Counted from the first letter of the stretch, positions 45,181 to 54,777 are shown. The stretch is DNA of 64,000 nucleotides from an uncultured Bacteroidales bacterium (GCA_900319375.1 ONOI01000001.1:1-64000), one strand, 5' to 3'. Notes: generated by a model not told the origin, from the sequence alone. Translations and numbers: made by a program.

Positions 45181-45657
45181 CTAATACAGCCCTTCCGGCA
45201 ATTCAAGAACCAGACGGCGGGCCTCCGGATCTACGGAGACCACGAAATCTTCGTGGAGGGGTATCATTACCTGAGTATCGTATGCAGTACGAACATAAAG
45301 GCAGAAATTGCCAGGTATTGGTTCGTAGTCCTCGACAACGCCCAGCTTGAAATCCCGGTCGAAAACAGTCCAGCCTACAAAATCTTCCTCCGAACCGTCT
45401 TCCTCAAACTCTCCGTCGAACAGAATATCGCGGCCGACCATCTCCTCTGCGTCCTTAAGAGAACGCACCCCGGTCATATGGGCAATATAGCGCGAAGAAC
45501 CGCGCTTGGATAGATCGTCAAAAAAGAAAGGGGCCGGTAAGCCGTCGAACTCGACGTATACCGGACCCTCGATTTGTTCAAGTTCTACCTCAGGAGCGCT
45601 TATGAGCAGACCTCCGTCGGTTCCGTTAGACTTGAGAATTTTGCCAATGCGGAGCAT
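45181..45657 (-). CDS. rimM: 16S rRNA processing protein RimM
   Basis: 158 aa. IGKILKSNGTDGGLLIS at the start, LKDAEEMVGRDILFD in the middle, and the PRC-barrel end with VDPEARRLVLELPEGLY. It helps 30S head maturation by binding S19. Directly downstream of rpsP with a 1-nt overlap, the classic gene order. Confidence 0.95.
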   Translation of the reverse strand: MLRIGKILKSNGTDGGLLISAPEVELEQIEGPVYVEFDGLPAPFFFDDLSKRGSSRYIAHMTGVRSLKDAEEMVGRDILFDGEFEEDGSEEDFVGWTVFDRDFKLGVVEDYEPIPGNFCLYVRTAYDTQVMIPLHEDFVVSVDPEARRLVLELPEGLY

Positions 45658-46220
45658 TAAGCCTCTGCCTCTGCAGGAGCCTCGGCGGCCTCCTCTACGG
45701 GAGCCTCCTGGGCGGCCTCTGCCTCAGCCTCTGCCTTTGCTGCAGCCTCAGCGGCGGCGAGCTCGGCGGCCTTCTTGGCGATAGCCTCAGCCCTTGCTTC
45801 ATTGACCTTTGCCTCTTCGGCCTTAGCGGCCTTAGCTGCAGCGATAGCCTCGTTCTTCAGGCCAGTAATCTTAGCCTCGATCTTAGCATCACGCTGAGCC
45901 TTCCAGTCATTCCACTTCTTGTCTGCGGCCTCAGGAGTAAGAGCTCCCTTAGCTACGCCACCGTCGAGGTGATGACGAAGAAGAACACCCTCATAAGAGA
46001 GGATCCTGCGGCATACGAGGGTAGGTTCTGCACCAACCTTCAGCCATGCAAGAGCACGCTCGAAGTTAAGGGTAATAGTAGCAGGGTTGGTGTTAGGATT
46101 GTAAACACCGAGCTGCTCGATGAAACGACCGTCACGCGGGGCGCGCGTGTCTGCCACAACAATGTGGAAGAATGCGAAATTCTTCTTTCCGTGGCGCTGT
46201 AAACGAATTTTAACAGCCAT
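45657..46220 (-). CDS. rpsP: ribosomal protein S16 with Ala/Glu-rich tail
   Basis: 187 aa; the S16 core ([51 protein letters not shown]) takes the first 80-90 residues. The rest is a helical Ala/Glu/Lys-rich extension ([18 protein letters not shown], then [19 protein letters not shown]). Long tails on S16 are usual in Bacteroidota. It has its own promoter and is co-transcribed with rimM. Confidence 0.95.
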   Translation of the reverse strand: MAVKIRLQRHGKKNFAFFHIVVADTRAPRDGRFIEQLGVYNPNTNPATITLNFERALAWLKVGAEPTLVCRRILSYEGVLLRHHLDGGVAKGALTPEAADKKWNDWKAQRDAKIEAKITGLKNEAIAAAKAAKAEEAKVNEARAEAIAKKAAELAAAEAAAKAEAEAEAAQEAPVEEAAEAPAEAEA

Positions 46221-46274
46221 TGTGAATCTGTTTTAAAAGTTAATAATGCTATGTGCTCTACCCGAGAGCGGCTG

Positions 46275-46282
46275 CAAATATA
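46275..46282 (-). promoter_or_regulatory. -7 element of rpsP-rimM
   Basis: Reads TATATTTG on the minus strand, 54 nt before the rpsP ATG. 11 bp from the divergent plus-strand box. Confidence 0.7.
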
Positions 46283-46293
46283 CGAAAAATAAT

Positions 46294-46301
46294 TACCTTT
46301 G
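46294..46301 (+). promoter_or_regulatory. -7 element of DUF2147 gene
   Basis: TACCTTTG, 28 nt before the ATG at 46330. Confidence 0.65.
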
Positions 46302-46329
46302 CAATCACATAACGCAAAACCAAACTGAA

Positions 46330-46719
46330 ATGAAGAAATTCCTTTTCACTCTTGCAGCGCTCCTGATCGGAGCCCTCGCTTTTGCACAAAACGCGAAGAA
46401 CAACACCGCCGACTCAATCGTAGGCAAGTATCTCATCGAGAAAGAAAACAGTAAGGTCGAGTTCGTAAAGAACGCAGACGGAACATACAAGGGGTTTGTA
46501 TACTGGTCTGCCGAGAACGGCAAAGAAGATATCGTTCTTGTCAACGGCCTCAAATACAACGCAGAGAAGAAGCGCTGGGACGGCGCCAAGATCAGCGACC
46601 CTACCCGCGGAATCAAAGCAAACTGCACCATCCTCTTCACCAAGGACGGCATGCTTCAGGTTTCAGGAAAGGTAATGGGCATCGGCGAGACTCACCTCTG
46701 GAAACCGATAAGCGAGTAA
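46330..46719 (+). CDS. exported DUF2147 protein
   Basis: 129 aa. Signal peptide MKKFLFTLAALLIGALAFA. The mature part fits DUF2147: DSIVGKYLIEKENSKVEFV, GTYKGFVYWS, GLKYNAEKKRWDGAKISDPTRG and the closing GETHLWKP. Periplasmic beta-barrel-like fold, role unknown. Start selected from the signal peptide and the box upstream. Confidence 0.88.
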   Translation: MKKFLFTLAALLIGALAFAQNAKNNTADSIVGKYLIEKENSKVEFVKNADGTYKGFVYWSAENGKEDIVLVNGLKYNAEKKRWDGAKISDPTRGIKANCTILFTKDGMLQVSGKVMGIGETHLWKPISE

Positions 46720-46748
46720 TATCGCCCCTTACAGGCCTACTTAGCCTA

Positions 46749-47381
46749 TCAGATATTCAGATAGTCTTTGGGCCCTCCGAATGATAATTCGGATAAGACA
46801 AGGTGATTTGACTCCTTTTCGCAAAGAATATAGACATCCAAACTACAGGGTACTGTAGCTTTGTTCTTAACGGCATCTTCCAAGTTATCAGACTTGATGG
46901 TGCCGTTAATTTTCATCCATCTCTCTTCTTTGGTATTGAACCAATCATCAGAACTCCAGTCAATGACACTGAGAGACACCTGCACTTTAAACCAATCAGT
47001 ATCCAGAGTCATATCCTGCCCTGACTGATTAAATGTCAGCTGATCTATTTTAAGGCCGACATAATAATTGTTGAGATACCCACCTTCGGTATTATCCTGG
47101 TCCTTATACGAAGACAAAATCTCTCCGGCCAGAGTGTTTTGAGTCGTCTTCGAGACCTCCATAAACGCCTGCTCAGAGACAGTTACACTCTTTTTATATA
47201 CCGGAAATGCAAATGTATTCAGTTCTATAGACGCCCACTCAACTGTATCGGGAGACAGGGTCTGAGGTAACTGCGATTCAATAACATTATCCTGATTATT
47301 GTCGGATAATTTCTGCGCGCACGCTGCCACTACCATAGCTGACAGCACATAACCAATGATCAATAAGGATTTTGTTTTCAT
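46749..47381 (-). CDS. lipoprotein of unknown function
   Basis: 210 aa. Signal peptide MKTKSLLIIGYVLSAMVVAAC with lipobox. The mature protein is beta-rich (VYKKSVTVSEQAFMEV, GLKIDQLTFNQSGQDMTL, KVQVSLSVIDWSSDDWF). No family recognised. The sequence is clearly more AT-rich than its neighbours, which hints at more recent acquisition or weak selection. Single-gene unit with its own promoter. Confidence 0.78.
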   Translation of the reverse strand: MKTKSLLIIGYVLSAMVVAACAQKLSDNNQDNVIESQLPQTLSPDTVEWASIELNTFAFPVYKKSVTVSEQAFMEVSKTTQNTLAGEILSSYKDQDNTEGGYLNNYYVGLKIDQLTFNQSGQDMTLDTDWFKVQVSLSVIDWSSDDWFNTKEERWMKINGTIKSDNLEDAVKNKATVPCSLDVYILCEKESNHLVLSELSFGGPKDYLNI

Positions 47382-47452
47382 AGGTACGCATTTTTATATG
47401 TTTACTATACGCCAGAGTAGAGGCCGCCCATGCTAATCCTCTCTATATGGGG

Positions 47453-47460
47453 CAAATATA
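47453..47460 (-). promoter_or_regulatory. -7 element of the lipoprotein gene
   Basis: Reads TATATTTG on the minus strand, 71 nt before the ATG at 47381. Confidence 0.6.
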
Positions 47461-47469
47461 TATATTTTT

Positions 47470-48054
47470 TTAGAAAGCAATAAGCGAGTAATACTCTTCC
47501 GGCAGCCTCGATAAGACGGGCGAAAGGAAAGAGAGGATCTGGAGGCGACGGGCCTGCTCGAAGGGAATACCCCGGGAACGCATATAGAAAAGCTCGTCTT
47601 CCGACAGATATCCGATGGCAGCTCCGTGTGAGCAGACCACATCATCAGCGTAAATCTCAAGCTGAGGGTCGGTCTCCACACGGGCTCCTTCGTTTAATAG
47701 CAGCGTGTTACAAGATTGATAGGCCTCCGTCTTCTGGGCATCCCGCTGTACGTAGATCAGGCCATTGAAACTGACCTGCGACTGCCCGTCCGCGACACCC
47801 CTGAAGAGCTGGTTCGAGCGGCAGGAGCCGCTCAAATGGCGGACGAGAGTGCGGATTCGGACAGTATCGCTGCCTGCGGGAACGAACACCCCGGCCAGAT
47901 CCAGATCCGCGCCGGGTCCCGTGAGTTCGGCCGTGAAATCTATATCGGCCGACACTCCCTGAGGCACGACAACGGTGAGCCGGAGGCTTTCCCCAGCCCC
48001 AAGCACCACCTTGCGCGGTAGCTCGTCCCTGCCTATGACAACTAGCCTATCCAT
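47470..48054 (-). CDS. sufD: half-size SufD-like protein
   Basis: 194 aa, against about 440 for usual SufD. It keeps the beta-helix core (VRIRTLVRHLSGSCRSNQLF, FNGLIYVQRDAQKTEAYQSC) and the C-terminal end with EIYADDVVCSHGAAIGYLSEDELFYM, including the His thought to matter in SufBCD assembly. The N-terminal helical half is missing and is not in another frame, because sufC abuts with an 8-nt overlap. It forms the SufBC2D Fe-S scaffold in other bacteria; here it may be a minimal version. Confidence 0.88.
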   Translation of the reverse strand: MDRLVVIGRDELPRKVVLGAGESLRLTVVVPQGVSADIDFTAELTGPGADLDLAGVFVPAGSDTVRIRTLVRHLSGSCRSNQLFRGVADGQSQVSFNGLIYVQRDAQKTEAYQSCNTLLLNEGARVETDPQLEIYADDVVCSHGAAIGYLSEDELFYMRSRGIPFEQARRLQILSFLSPVLSRLPEEYYSLIAF

Positions 48055-48799
48055 CTATTCCTTCGAATCCTTCGGCTTCGATACGGTCTGCAAGTTCCTT
48101 TCCGCCGGTCTTGACGATAACGCCGTCCTTCAGGACATGGACCACGTCGGGAACTATGTATTCAAGAAGTTTGTGGTAATGAGTGATGATAATCGAGGAA
48201 GTCTGCGGAGTCTTCAGCGAGTTCACACCGTCTGCCACTATCTTCAAAGCGTCTACATCCAGGCCGCTGTCGGTCTCGTCCAAAATAGATAAGACGGGTT
48301 CGAGCATAGCCATCTGGAAGATTTCTCCACGCTTTTTCTCTCCGCCGGAAAAACCAACGTTCACCTCGCGCTTCGCGAACTCAGGTTTCATTTTCAAAAG
48401 AGCCATCTTCTGTTTCACGAGAGAGAGAAACTCCCCTGCGCTGAGGTCGGGTAAGCCGGCGGCCTTTCGGCGGGCGGAAACGGCCGCCTTAAGGAAATTG
48501 GTCATCGAGACCCCGGGGATCTCGATCGGATATTGGAAGCTCAGGAAAAGGCCCGCCCATGAGCGCTCCTCCGGGCTCATCGCGAGCAGGTCGGCTCCCG
48601 CAAAGCGTACGCTGCCGGCGGTTACTTCGTAGCCCGGGCGGCCGGTGAGGACTGCGCTGAGGGTGGATTTGCCCGCGCCGTTGGGGCCCATTACCGCATG
48701 GACCTCGCCGCGGCGGATCTGAAGGTCGACTCCGTGGAGTATTTCCTTGCCCTCAACACTGGCGTGAAGGCCTTTGATATCGAGTAGTACTTCGTTCAT
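48047..48799 (-). CDS. sufC: SufC, Fe-S assembly ATPase
   Basis: 250 aa ABC-type ATPase. Walker A GPNGAGKSTLSAVL, signature FSGGEKKRGEIFQ and Walker B PVLSILDETDSGLDVDAL are all present, typical of SufC. It drives conformational change of SufB-SufD during cluster assembly in the cytosol. ATG at 48799 is chosen; one at 48805 also works and overlaps the sufB stop. Confidence 0.96.
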   Translation of the reverse strand: MNEVLLDIKGLHASVEGKEILHGVDLQIRRGEVHAVMGPNGAGKSTLSAVLTGRPGYEVTAGSVRFAGADLLAMSPEERSWAGLFLSFQYPIEIPGVSMTNFLKAAVSARRKAAGLPDLSAGEFLSLVKQKMALLKMKPEFAKREVNVGFSGGEKKRGEIFQMAMLEPVLSILDETDSGLDVDALKIVADGVNSLKTPQTSSIIITHYHKLLEYIVPDVVHVLKDGVIVKTGGKELADRIEAEGFEGIDG

Positions 48800-48801
48800 A
48801 A

Positions 48802-50244
48802 TCATCCTATTGACCCTTCGAGGGATACCGACAAAAGTTTCTGGGCTTCGACCGCGAATTCCATCGGAAGCCGGCTGAGGACTTCCTTCGCGTAGCCGTT
48901 GACGATTAGGCCTACCGCTTCTTCGGGGGCTATTCCCCTCTGATTGCAGTAGAACAGCTGGTCTTCGCTTATCTTGGAGGTCGTGGCTTCGTGTTCGACG
49001 ATTGCGCCGGGGCAGGCGTTCTGGATTACCGGGAAGGTATGTGCTCCGCAAAGCGATCCGATAAGGAGCGAGTCACACTGCGAGTAGTTCCGCGCGCCGG
49101 CGGCGCCCGAATTCATGCGGACAAGTCCGCGGTATGAATTCTGGCTATGCCCGGCGCTGATACCCTTCGAGACTATGCGGCTTTTCGTCCCGCGTCCGAG
49201 GTGGATCATCTTGGTTCCGGTGTCTGCCTGCTGGTAGTTATTCGTAAGGGCGACGCTGTAGAACTCCGAAGAACTGTTGTCGCCTTTCAGAATAGTAGAG
49301 GGATATTTCCAGGTAATCGCGGAGCCGGTTTCGACCTGGGTCCAGCTGAGGTGGGCCCCTTCGCCGCGGCAAATTCCGCGTTTTGTGACGAGATTCAGGA
49401 TACCTCCGCGGCCGTTTTCGTCACCGGGGTACCAATTCTGGACTGTACTGTAGCGCACGTCAGCGCCGGCTTCGACTATTATTTCGACTACAGCTGCATG
49501 GAGCTGATGCTCGTCGCGCATCGGAGCTGTACATCCCTCCATGTAGCTGACCTGCGAGCCCTCGTCCGCCACGATAAGCGTACGCTCGAACTGACCCGTA
49601 CCGCTCGCGTTGATGCGGAAGTAGCTGGACAGGTCCATCGGACATTTCACGCCCTTCGGAATATAGCAGAACGAGCCGTCGGAAAAGACAGCGCTGTTGA
49701 GCGCTGCGTAAAAGTTATCGCCCGAAGGAACTACCGTCGCAAGGTATTTCCGGACGAGGTCAGGGTGTTCGCGAACGGCCTCCGAAAACGAACAGAAGAT
49801 AATACCCTTCTCCGCGAGGACTTTCCTGAAGGTAGTCGTAACGCTGACGCTGTCGAACACCGCGTCCACGGCGACCTTCGACTTCACCCCCGCCAGCACT
49901 TCCCTCTCGCTAAGCGGAATTCCCAGCTTGTCGAAGGTCTCCTGCAACGCGGGATCGATCTCTTTCGGGCGCTCGGAGTCCTTCTTCGGGGCTGCATAGT
50001 ATATAATATCCTGGAAATCTATTTCCGGCAGATCCAGATGTCCCCAGGTCGGGGGCGTCATCTTCTGCCACTTTCTGAAAGCATCCAGACGGAACTCCAG
50101 CAGCCACTCCGGCTCCTGCTTTATAGCAGAAATCTGACGGATGATCTGCTCGGAGAGGCCTTTCGGCACATACTCCTGCTCGACATCCGTCACGAAGCCC
50201 TCCTTATACTGCTTGGAGGTTATTTCCTTCAGCGCTTCATCCAT
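48802..50244 (-). CDS. sufB: SufB, Fe-S assembly scaffold
   Basis: 480 aa, full length. Conserved blocks: [38 protein letters not shown]-like [18 protein letters not shown], and the cluster-site region [19 protein letters not shown] plus [16 protein letters not shown]. It holds the nascent Fe-S cluster with SufD. Its ATG lies only 12 nt after the stop of the last gene of the SusC/SusD operon and I see no promoter or terminator between. Confidence 0.96.
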   Translation of the reverse strand: MDEALKEITSKQYKEGFVTDVEQEYVPKGLSEQIIRQISAIKQEPEWLLEFRLDAFRKWQKMTPPTWGHLDLPEIDFQDIIYYAAPKKDSERPKEIDPALQETFDKLGIPLSEREVLAGVKSKVAVDAVFDSVSVTTTFRKVLAEKGIIFCSFSEAVREHPDLVRKYLATVVPSGDNFYAALNSAVFSDGSFCYIPKGVKCPMDLSSYFRINASGTGQFERTLIVADEGSQVSYMEGCTAPMRDEHQLHAAVVEIIVEAGADVRYSTVQNWYPGDENGRGGILNLVTKRGICRGEGAHLSWTQVETGSAITWKYPSTILKGDNSSSEFYSVALTNNYQQADTGTKMIHLGRGTKSRIVSKGISAGHSQNSYRGLVRMNSGAAGARNYSQCDSLLIGSLCGAHTFPVIQNACPGAIVEHEATTSKISEDQLFYCNQRGIAPEEAVGLIVNGYAKEVLSRLPMEFAVEAQKLLSVSLEGSIG

Positions 50245-50256
50245 TGAGGCGCTAAT

Positions 50257-51651
50257 TTACGGAATTTGTTTGGATTTAAGCGGCGAATTGACTCCCAATT
50301 CTTCCCAGGCCGCGTCGGCGCCGGCTTTAATCTTCTTCCAATGCTGGAACGAGGCGATATGGCAAAGGTCGAAGACCATACATCCGTCTGTCTTTGTAAG
50401 GCAAAGCTTTACAGCCGACTCTACATCGAACTTCTGAGAAGCAACCGAGAAGGTTCCCCACATAGGGCAGTCTCCCTTCAGGATTTGCTTTGAAATATTG
50501 ATAGAATATTCGATAGCATCGCTGGAATAGCCGTACACCTTACTGTAGTATGCTCCGAGCTGGAAATAATCCAACTGATCCGCATACCCGGTTGTATGAT
50601 AGTTATTAGTCGCCCACCAGTTGCTGTCCACCAAAGTATACCTGGGACTTCCCCAGTTCTGGCCGGTGTGGGGCAGCGGATACCAGGCCGCGGCCCATAC
50701 AGAGAGATCGGCATCCGGGCGGACAGCCTTGATGGCCGAACGGCACTCGGCGACTACATCGTGGATTACCTTCGCCCTCCACTCTATCCACTGATTGAAC
50801 AGCGGTCCGGGAGTAAAGTCGCCTTTCTTTGTCTCGGGAGTCTTGAAGTAGTAAATATCGTTCGGCCAATTGTCGACCGGCTTCCCTATATAATCCTCAA
50901 AGGCAGACCTGGAATAATCCGAGAAGTCGCTGTTGTAGTCCATATAGCGGCAGTAGTCCAGAACAAAGCCGTCCAGAGCCGCATACTTCGGATTGGAGAA
51001 CATCTCAGTCAGCATCCTCTTGACATAAGCCACTGTCTTCGGATGGGCAGGGTTGATTGCTCCGAACTCGCCGGTCTCGCTGATTTTGTGGAGTCCGTCG
51101 GGCAGATACTCAACACACTCGAGCTCCTTGAAATAATCGTCGTCGAACAAAGTCCCATAGCGACGGGAGTTCTCGCCCATAACCATCACCGAAGCCGAGG
51201 CCTCGACCCTCATTCCAAGCTCTTTTGCCGTCTGCAGAATAAACTCCAGATAGTCGTAGTCCCTCTCAACGGTAGTCCCTCCCAGGGTCACGCAGGGCTG
51301 CAGGAACTCGCTCTCATAAAGAGCACGGCCATTCCCAGGCTTTACGCCCACAACAATTCCGTTGATGCCGTAAGAACGCGCTCTTTTAAGGATCGCCTTG
51401 ATATCCGTCTTCTTTGCAAAACGCTGGAAGTTAGCCGATGCGTCTATCCACATCACGAGCGGCTTCTCGCGAACCGTATCACCTGGGGCAATATAGTTCG
51501 AATCAACCGGATCGACAATCGTCGTATCGGGTTTCGAAATCGTATCGTTGGGGTCGACATCTATCGGTCCCGGCTTCACGGGCGTCTTGCCGCAACTGAA
51601 TACAAGCGCGACGGCAAGAAGGGCATATACTATCTTGTTGTTTTTCATCAT
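50257..51651 (-). CDS. TIM-barrel glycoside-hydrolase-like lipoprotein
   Basis: 464 aa. Lipoprotein signal peptide (KIVYALLAVALVFSCG), an acidic spacer, then a TIM-barrel-type domain: LVMWIDASANFQRFAKK, YGINGIVVGVKPG, LDGFVLDYCRYMDYN, WIEWRAKVIHDVV. It resembles the GHL10/alpha-amylase-like family common in Bacteroidetes PULs; D in LDYCRY is a possible catalytic residue. It is paralogous to the next gene upstream (shared DYCR, AAWY/AGSW and KADYW/DSNWW landmarks). Overlaps that gene by 4 nt. Expected on the surface, acting on glycan. Confidence 0.78.
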   Translation of the reverse strand: MMKNNKIVYALLAVALVFSCGKTPVKPGPIDVDPNDTISKPDTTIVDPVDSNYIAPGDTVREKPLVMWIDASANFQRFAKKTDIKAILKRARSYGINGIVVGVKPGNGRALYESEFLQPCVTLGGTTVERDYDYLEFILQTAKELGMRVEASASVMVMGENSRRYGTLFDDDYFKELECVEYLPDGLHKISETGEFGAINPAHPKTVAYVKRMLTEMFSNPKYAALDGFVLDYCRYMDYNSDFSDYSRSAFEDYIGKPVDNWPNDIYYFKTPETKKGDFTPGPLFNQWIEWRAKVIHDVVAECRSAIKAVRPDADLSVWAAAWYPLPHTGQNWGSPRYTLVDSNWWATNNYHTTGYADQLDYFQLGAYYSKVYGYSSDAIEYSINISKQILKGDCPMWGTFSVASQKFDVESAVKLCLTKTDGCMVFDLCHIASFQHWKKIKAGADAAWEELGVNSPLKSKQIP

Positions 51652-52829
51652 TTAACTTTTCGTCCTTCGGCGCGGGCGATACCTCTCTTAAGGTCATCCC
51701 AGGCTTCGGGTTTACCGAAGGTGTGGCACATATCGAAGGCCATCATTCCTTCGGACTGAGTAAGGCAGACGTATGCGGCGTCGGCCAGATCGATAGGGTT
51801 GCAAATCTGGAACGAGCCAACCATCTTGCAGGCCCCGGCTACATCGCGGTTGGAGCGCATCATCGCATACTCCATCGACTCGGGGTCATTGATATCCCAC
51901 ACCTTCAGGAGGTAGGCCCCAGTCATAAAGACGTCCAGGTTTTCTGCCATTCCGGTCTCTCCGTAATCGGGCGCCGCCCAGTCGAACTCCTTCCAATAAT
52001 CGGCTTTCTTTGACGCCCAGTTCTGGCCGTTGCCATAAAGGGCATGGAGCCAGCTGCCTGCCCAATACTCTAGTTCCACCTTCGGGTAGTTATCGTCTTT
52101 CCAGGCCTTGACCTTACCTACAAAGTCGGAAATGATCTGGGAACGGAACTTCCACCACTGCTTGTAGAACTTTCCAGGTATGCGGCTGCCATCTGCAGCA
52201 TATGAGAACACGTCCTCGGGCCAGCGCTCTAACGGCATTCCCACATACTTCTCGAAAGCCGCGCGGGTCTCGGGCGAGAAATCGGCCTGGGCGCTCGGGA
52301 AACGGCAGTAATCGAGGGCAAAACCGTCAAGATCGCAGCTCTCGAAGATAGTCTTGATGTTCTGCATCGCTATCTCCTGAGCCTGCGGAAGCAGCGGGTT
52401 CATAAAAGCCGCCACTTCGGTTTTCATATCCTCAATTTTCCTGAATCCCTCGGGGGTATACATCGTACAGGTAAGCCTGCTGATTGCTGGATCGTCATAG
52501 ACGAGTCCACGGTGCCAGTAGGGAGATCCTGCCGGAAAGATAGTTGCGGCGATTGAGACTTTCATCCCGCGTTTATGGGCTTCCTCGATAAACATCTGAA
52601 CATTGTCCAGATACATGATTCCGTCACAGCCTCTGACATCGAGGACGGCCCAGTTGAAACCGGTGTCCTTACATTTGTCAAGGTAGTAGACTACAGAATC
52701 GCGGGTAGAAAGCCGGGCGTGGTTATCTATCGCCATCCACATATACTTAGGCTTCTCTGCGCCGCCCTGAGGGGCGCAGGAAGCCAAAAGCATAAGTAAG
52801 GAAAATAGACCGAAAAATATTTTTTTCAT
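51648..52829 (-). CDS. TIM-barrel glycoside-hydrolase-like lipoprotein, paralogue
   Basis: 393 aa. Signal peptide MKKIFFGLFSLLMLLASCAP. Landmarks KYMWMAIDNHARLSTRDS, FNWAVLDVRGCDGIMYLD, LDGFALDYCRFPSAQ, KQWWKFRSQIISDFV, VELEYWAGSWLHALYGNGQN and GMMAFDMCHTFGKPEAWDD are shared in order with the next gene. So the two are tandem duplicates that have diverged. Likely surface hydrolase of the operon. Confidence 0.78.
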   Translation of the reverse strand: MKKIFFGLFSLLMLLASCAPQGGAEKPKYMWMAIDNHARLSTRDSVVYYLDKCKDTGFNWAVLDVRGCDGIMYLDNVQMFIEEAHKRGMKVSIAATIFPAGSPYWHRGLVYDDPAISRLTCTMYTPEGFRKIEDMKTEVAAFMNPLLPQAQEIAMQNIKTIFESCDLDGFALDYCRFPSAQADFSPETRAAFEKYVGMPLERWPEDVFSYAADGSRIPGKFYKQWWKFRSQIISDFVGKVKAWKDDNYPKVELEYWAGSWLHALYGNGQNWASKKADYWKEFDWAAPDYGETGMAENLDVFMTGAYLLKVWDINDPESMEYAMMRSNRDVAGACKMVGSFQICNPIDLADAAYVCLTQSEGMMAFDMCHTFGKPEAWDDLKRGIARAEGRKVK

Positions 52830-52835
52830 TCAGGC

Positions 52836-54314
52836 CTAGAGTACCGTGGTAACGATGTCGTATGCAAGAACTGCGGAAGACTGGGCAGCATATACGACGT
52901 GGCCGGTTCCGGTTGCAGGATCGTAGACATATGCGCAGCAAGGATAGCACTGAGCGGCATCGTCGATACGGTCGGTAGGAAGCAGGTAGTTGGCTTCAGA
53001 CTCATCAACCTCGTCGGTCTCGGGATCGTCCTCAACTACATTCTCAGCCTTCTGGATGGTAATCCAGTTGCAAGGCCAGGAACCTGAGCAGGCGATAATA
53101 CACTTCTCACCGTTGTACTTGAATGCACGGACGTGGCCGGTGGAGAAGTTGCCGTAGCTATAGAGGCGGCCTTCACTATCCCAGAGGGTCCAGTTGACCT
53201 GGCCGTGGAGAGGAAGTTCCTCGGCAGATCCGTTCAGGACGCTTGAGAGGCTGTCGTAGACATAGAACGCGGAAGAAGCGTTGCCAGTCTCGCCGTATTC
53301 TGCTGCCGCGAGGGAATCCCAGCAGACGAAGCCGTCTTCAGGATCTGCGGAGAAGAACGAAAGGAGCTGGCCCCAGCAGCCGTCGTTACCGGGATGCTGG
53401 ATGAACGGTCCGTTCCAGGAAGCGGCAGACTTGCCGTCTTCGCCCCAATACTTACCGCCCTTGAAGACAAGGACGTGGTGCATCTGAGGGACTGCTGCGC
53501 CGGTACGGAAGGTAAGGATGAAGTCACCCTTCACATCGCCGGAGACAGACATATAATTGCACTTATAATCAATGCTATAAATCTTGGTAGGAGCTTTATC
53601 CCATCCATCCAGCCAGGCATAGGCTTGAGTGTTGGCATCTTCGTTTACACCTGATACATATGTGTCTGCCCATTGTATTGCAAATGCCACAAGCACACCA
53701 TTTTCATCATTGCTCATCGCACCAAGCTGGCCCGAATGAGCAGTGAAACCCGGGATGCCTTCTACATTGAGCGTTCCGACCTTATTGCCTTCGAGGTCAT
53801 AGACATTGAAGTCAGAAGTAGCGAAATGCTCGCGATCTACGAAACCGAGGCCGCACATATTGGAGGTGGAAGCTGCTAGGCTCATCTGGCCATAGGTCTT
53901 GGACCACTTCTTCTCAACTTTTACAGAAACCTCTGCCGCTGCTGCGTAAACGGTATAGACGCTGGTAGTCGTACCGTCCTCAGCGGTAACGGTGAACTCT
54001 ACTCCACCCTCTCCGGTATAGTCGCGGGCGACTGCGGGATCGGGGCTGATGGTAGCCTTGTCAGAAATTTTTACCTCTGCGGTTGCCGCAGTAAGAGCGG
54101 CGAACTGGTTGGGCATATAGGAGAGCTCGATAGTCTTGTCGGTCTGATCGACAAAGCCCTTGATCTCGAAATCACCTGCCTTGGCGGTGAAGTCTGTAAG
54201 GCGGCACTCAGTACTCTTCTCTACCTCGGGAGTCTCTTCGCCACCTTCCGGATTACAAGCTGCAAATACGCCGACAAAGGCGATCGCTGCAAGAAATAAT
54301 TTTGTTGCTTTCAT
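52836..54314 (-). CDS. DUF5018-type surface lipoprotein
   Basis: 492 aa. Signal peptide MKATKLFLAAIAFVGVFAAC. Residues 35-140 carry the DUF5018/Ig-like domain (ECRLTDFTAKAGDFEIKGFV, GGVEFTVTAEDGTTTSVYTV). The larger C-terminal part has beta-propeller-like blades (FATSDFNVYDLEGNKVGTL, AYAWLDGWDKAPTKIYSID). Such proteins occupy the SusE/SusF-like place of PULs and probably bind glycan at the surface. 6 nt upstream of the first hydrolase gene. Confidence 0.82.
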   Translation of the reverse strand: MKATKLFLAAIAFVGVFAACNPEGGEETPEVEKSTECRLTDFTAKAGDFEIKGFVDQTDKTIELSYMPNQFAALTAATAEVKISDKATISPDPAVARDYTGEGGVEFTVTAEDGTTTSVYTVYAAAAEVSVKVEKKWSKTYGQMSLAASTSNMCGLGFVDREHFATSDFNVYDLEGNKVGTLNVEGIPGFTAHSGQLGAMSNDENGVLVAFAIQWADTYVSGVNEDANTQAYAWLDGWDKAPTKIYSIDYKCNYMSVSGDVKGDFILTFRTGAAVPQMHHVLVFKGGKYWGEDGKSAASWNGPFIQHPGNDGCWGQLLSFFSADPEDGFVCWDSLAAAEYGETGNASSAFYVYDSLSSVLNGSAEELPLHGQVNWTLWDSEGRLYSYGNFSTGHVRAFKYNGEKCIIACSGSWPCNWITIQKAENVVEDDPETDEVDESEANYLLPTDRIDDAAQCYPCCAYVYDPATGTGHVVYAAQSSAVLAYDIVTTVL

Positions 54315-54332
54315 AATTATAAATGTGATTGG

Positions 54333-54764
54333 TTATTTTTCAATTTTAGCTGTCAGATGATAGTCTTTCGTTCTTCCCGTCATCTTTGCGGTAACGGTAA
54401 GGTCTATTCCCTCGGTGATGTCGTGGATACCGTAAAGGGTACGGTCTACGTCCTTTCCGAGTTCTTTTGTAACTTTTACATAGGCGTCAAGACCGACATT
54501 GGCCCTGAGCTTTACCGCAGTAAGGTCTATGTCCTTACGACTGGCCTTGGGGATAGTGAACTGAATTGTTCCGGCATCCTGATCGATAACTCCGGAGAAT
54601 TTGTCCGGTTTTTCCTTGCCTGTGGCATCTTTCTGCGTAGTGCAGATATAGATGGCGCTGATGGTGGCGTTGTCGTGGACGAAATCGGCGTCGGGCTTGG
54701 CACACGAGGAAGCGCCCAGCATTAGGGCAGCCACCGCTGTTATTGCTATAAATATCCTTTTCAT
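54333..54764 (-). CDS. short DUF5018-like lipoprotein
   Basis: 143 aa. Signal peptide MKRIFIAITAVAALMLGASSC. One Ig-like domain similar to the start of the next gene (ATISAIYICTTQ, DAGTIQFTIPKASRKDIDL, EGIDLTVTAKMTGRTKDYHL). Likely a small surface glycan-binding lipoprotein. Lies 13 nt after susD and 18 nt before the longer DUF5018 gene. Confidence 0.78.
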   Translation of the reverse strand: MKRIFIAITAVAALMLGASSCAKPDADFVHDNATISAIYICTTQKDATGKEKPDKFSGVIDQDAGTIQFTIPKASRKDIDLTAVKLRANVGLDAYVKVTKELGKDVDRTLYGIHDITEGIDLTVTAKMTGRTKDYHLTAKIEK

Positions 54765-54777
54765 TTCTCTGTGTCGT

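Noticed and set aside
47470..48054. Frameshift explaining short SufD
   Set aside because: sufC ends 8 nt inside the sufD start region, leaving no room for the missing half.
50596..51759. Plus-strand open frame opposite the hydrolase-like genes (387 codons)
   Set aside because: Shadow frame; the minus strand has a signal peptide and family landmarks.
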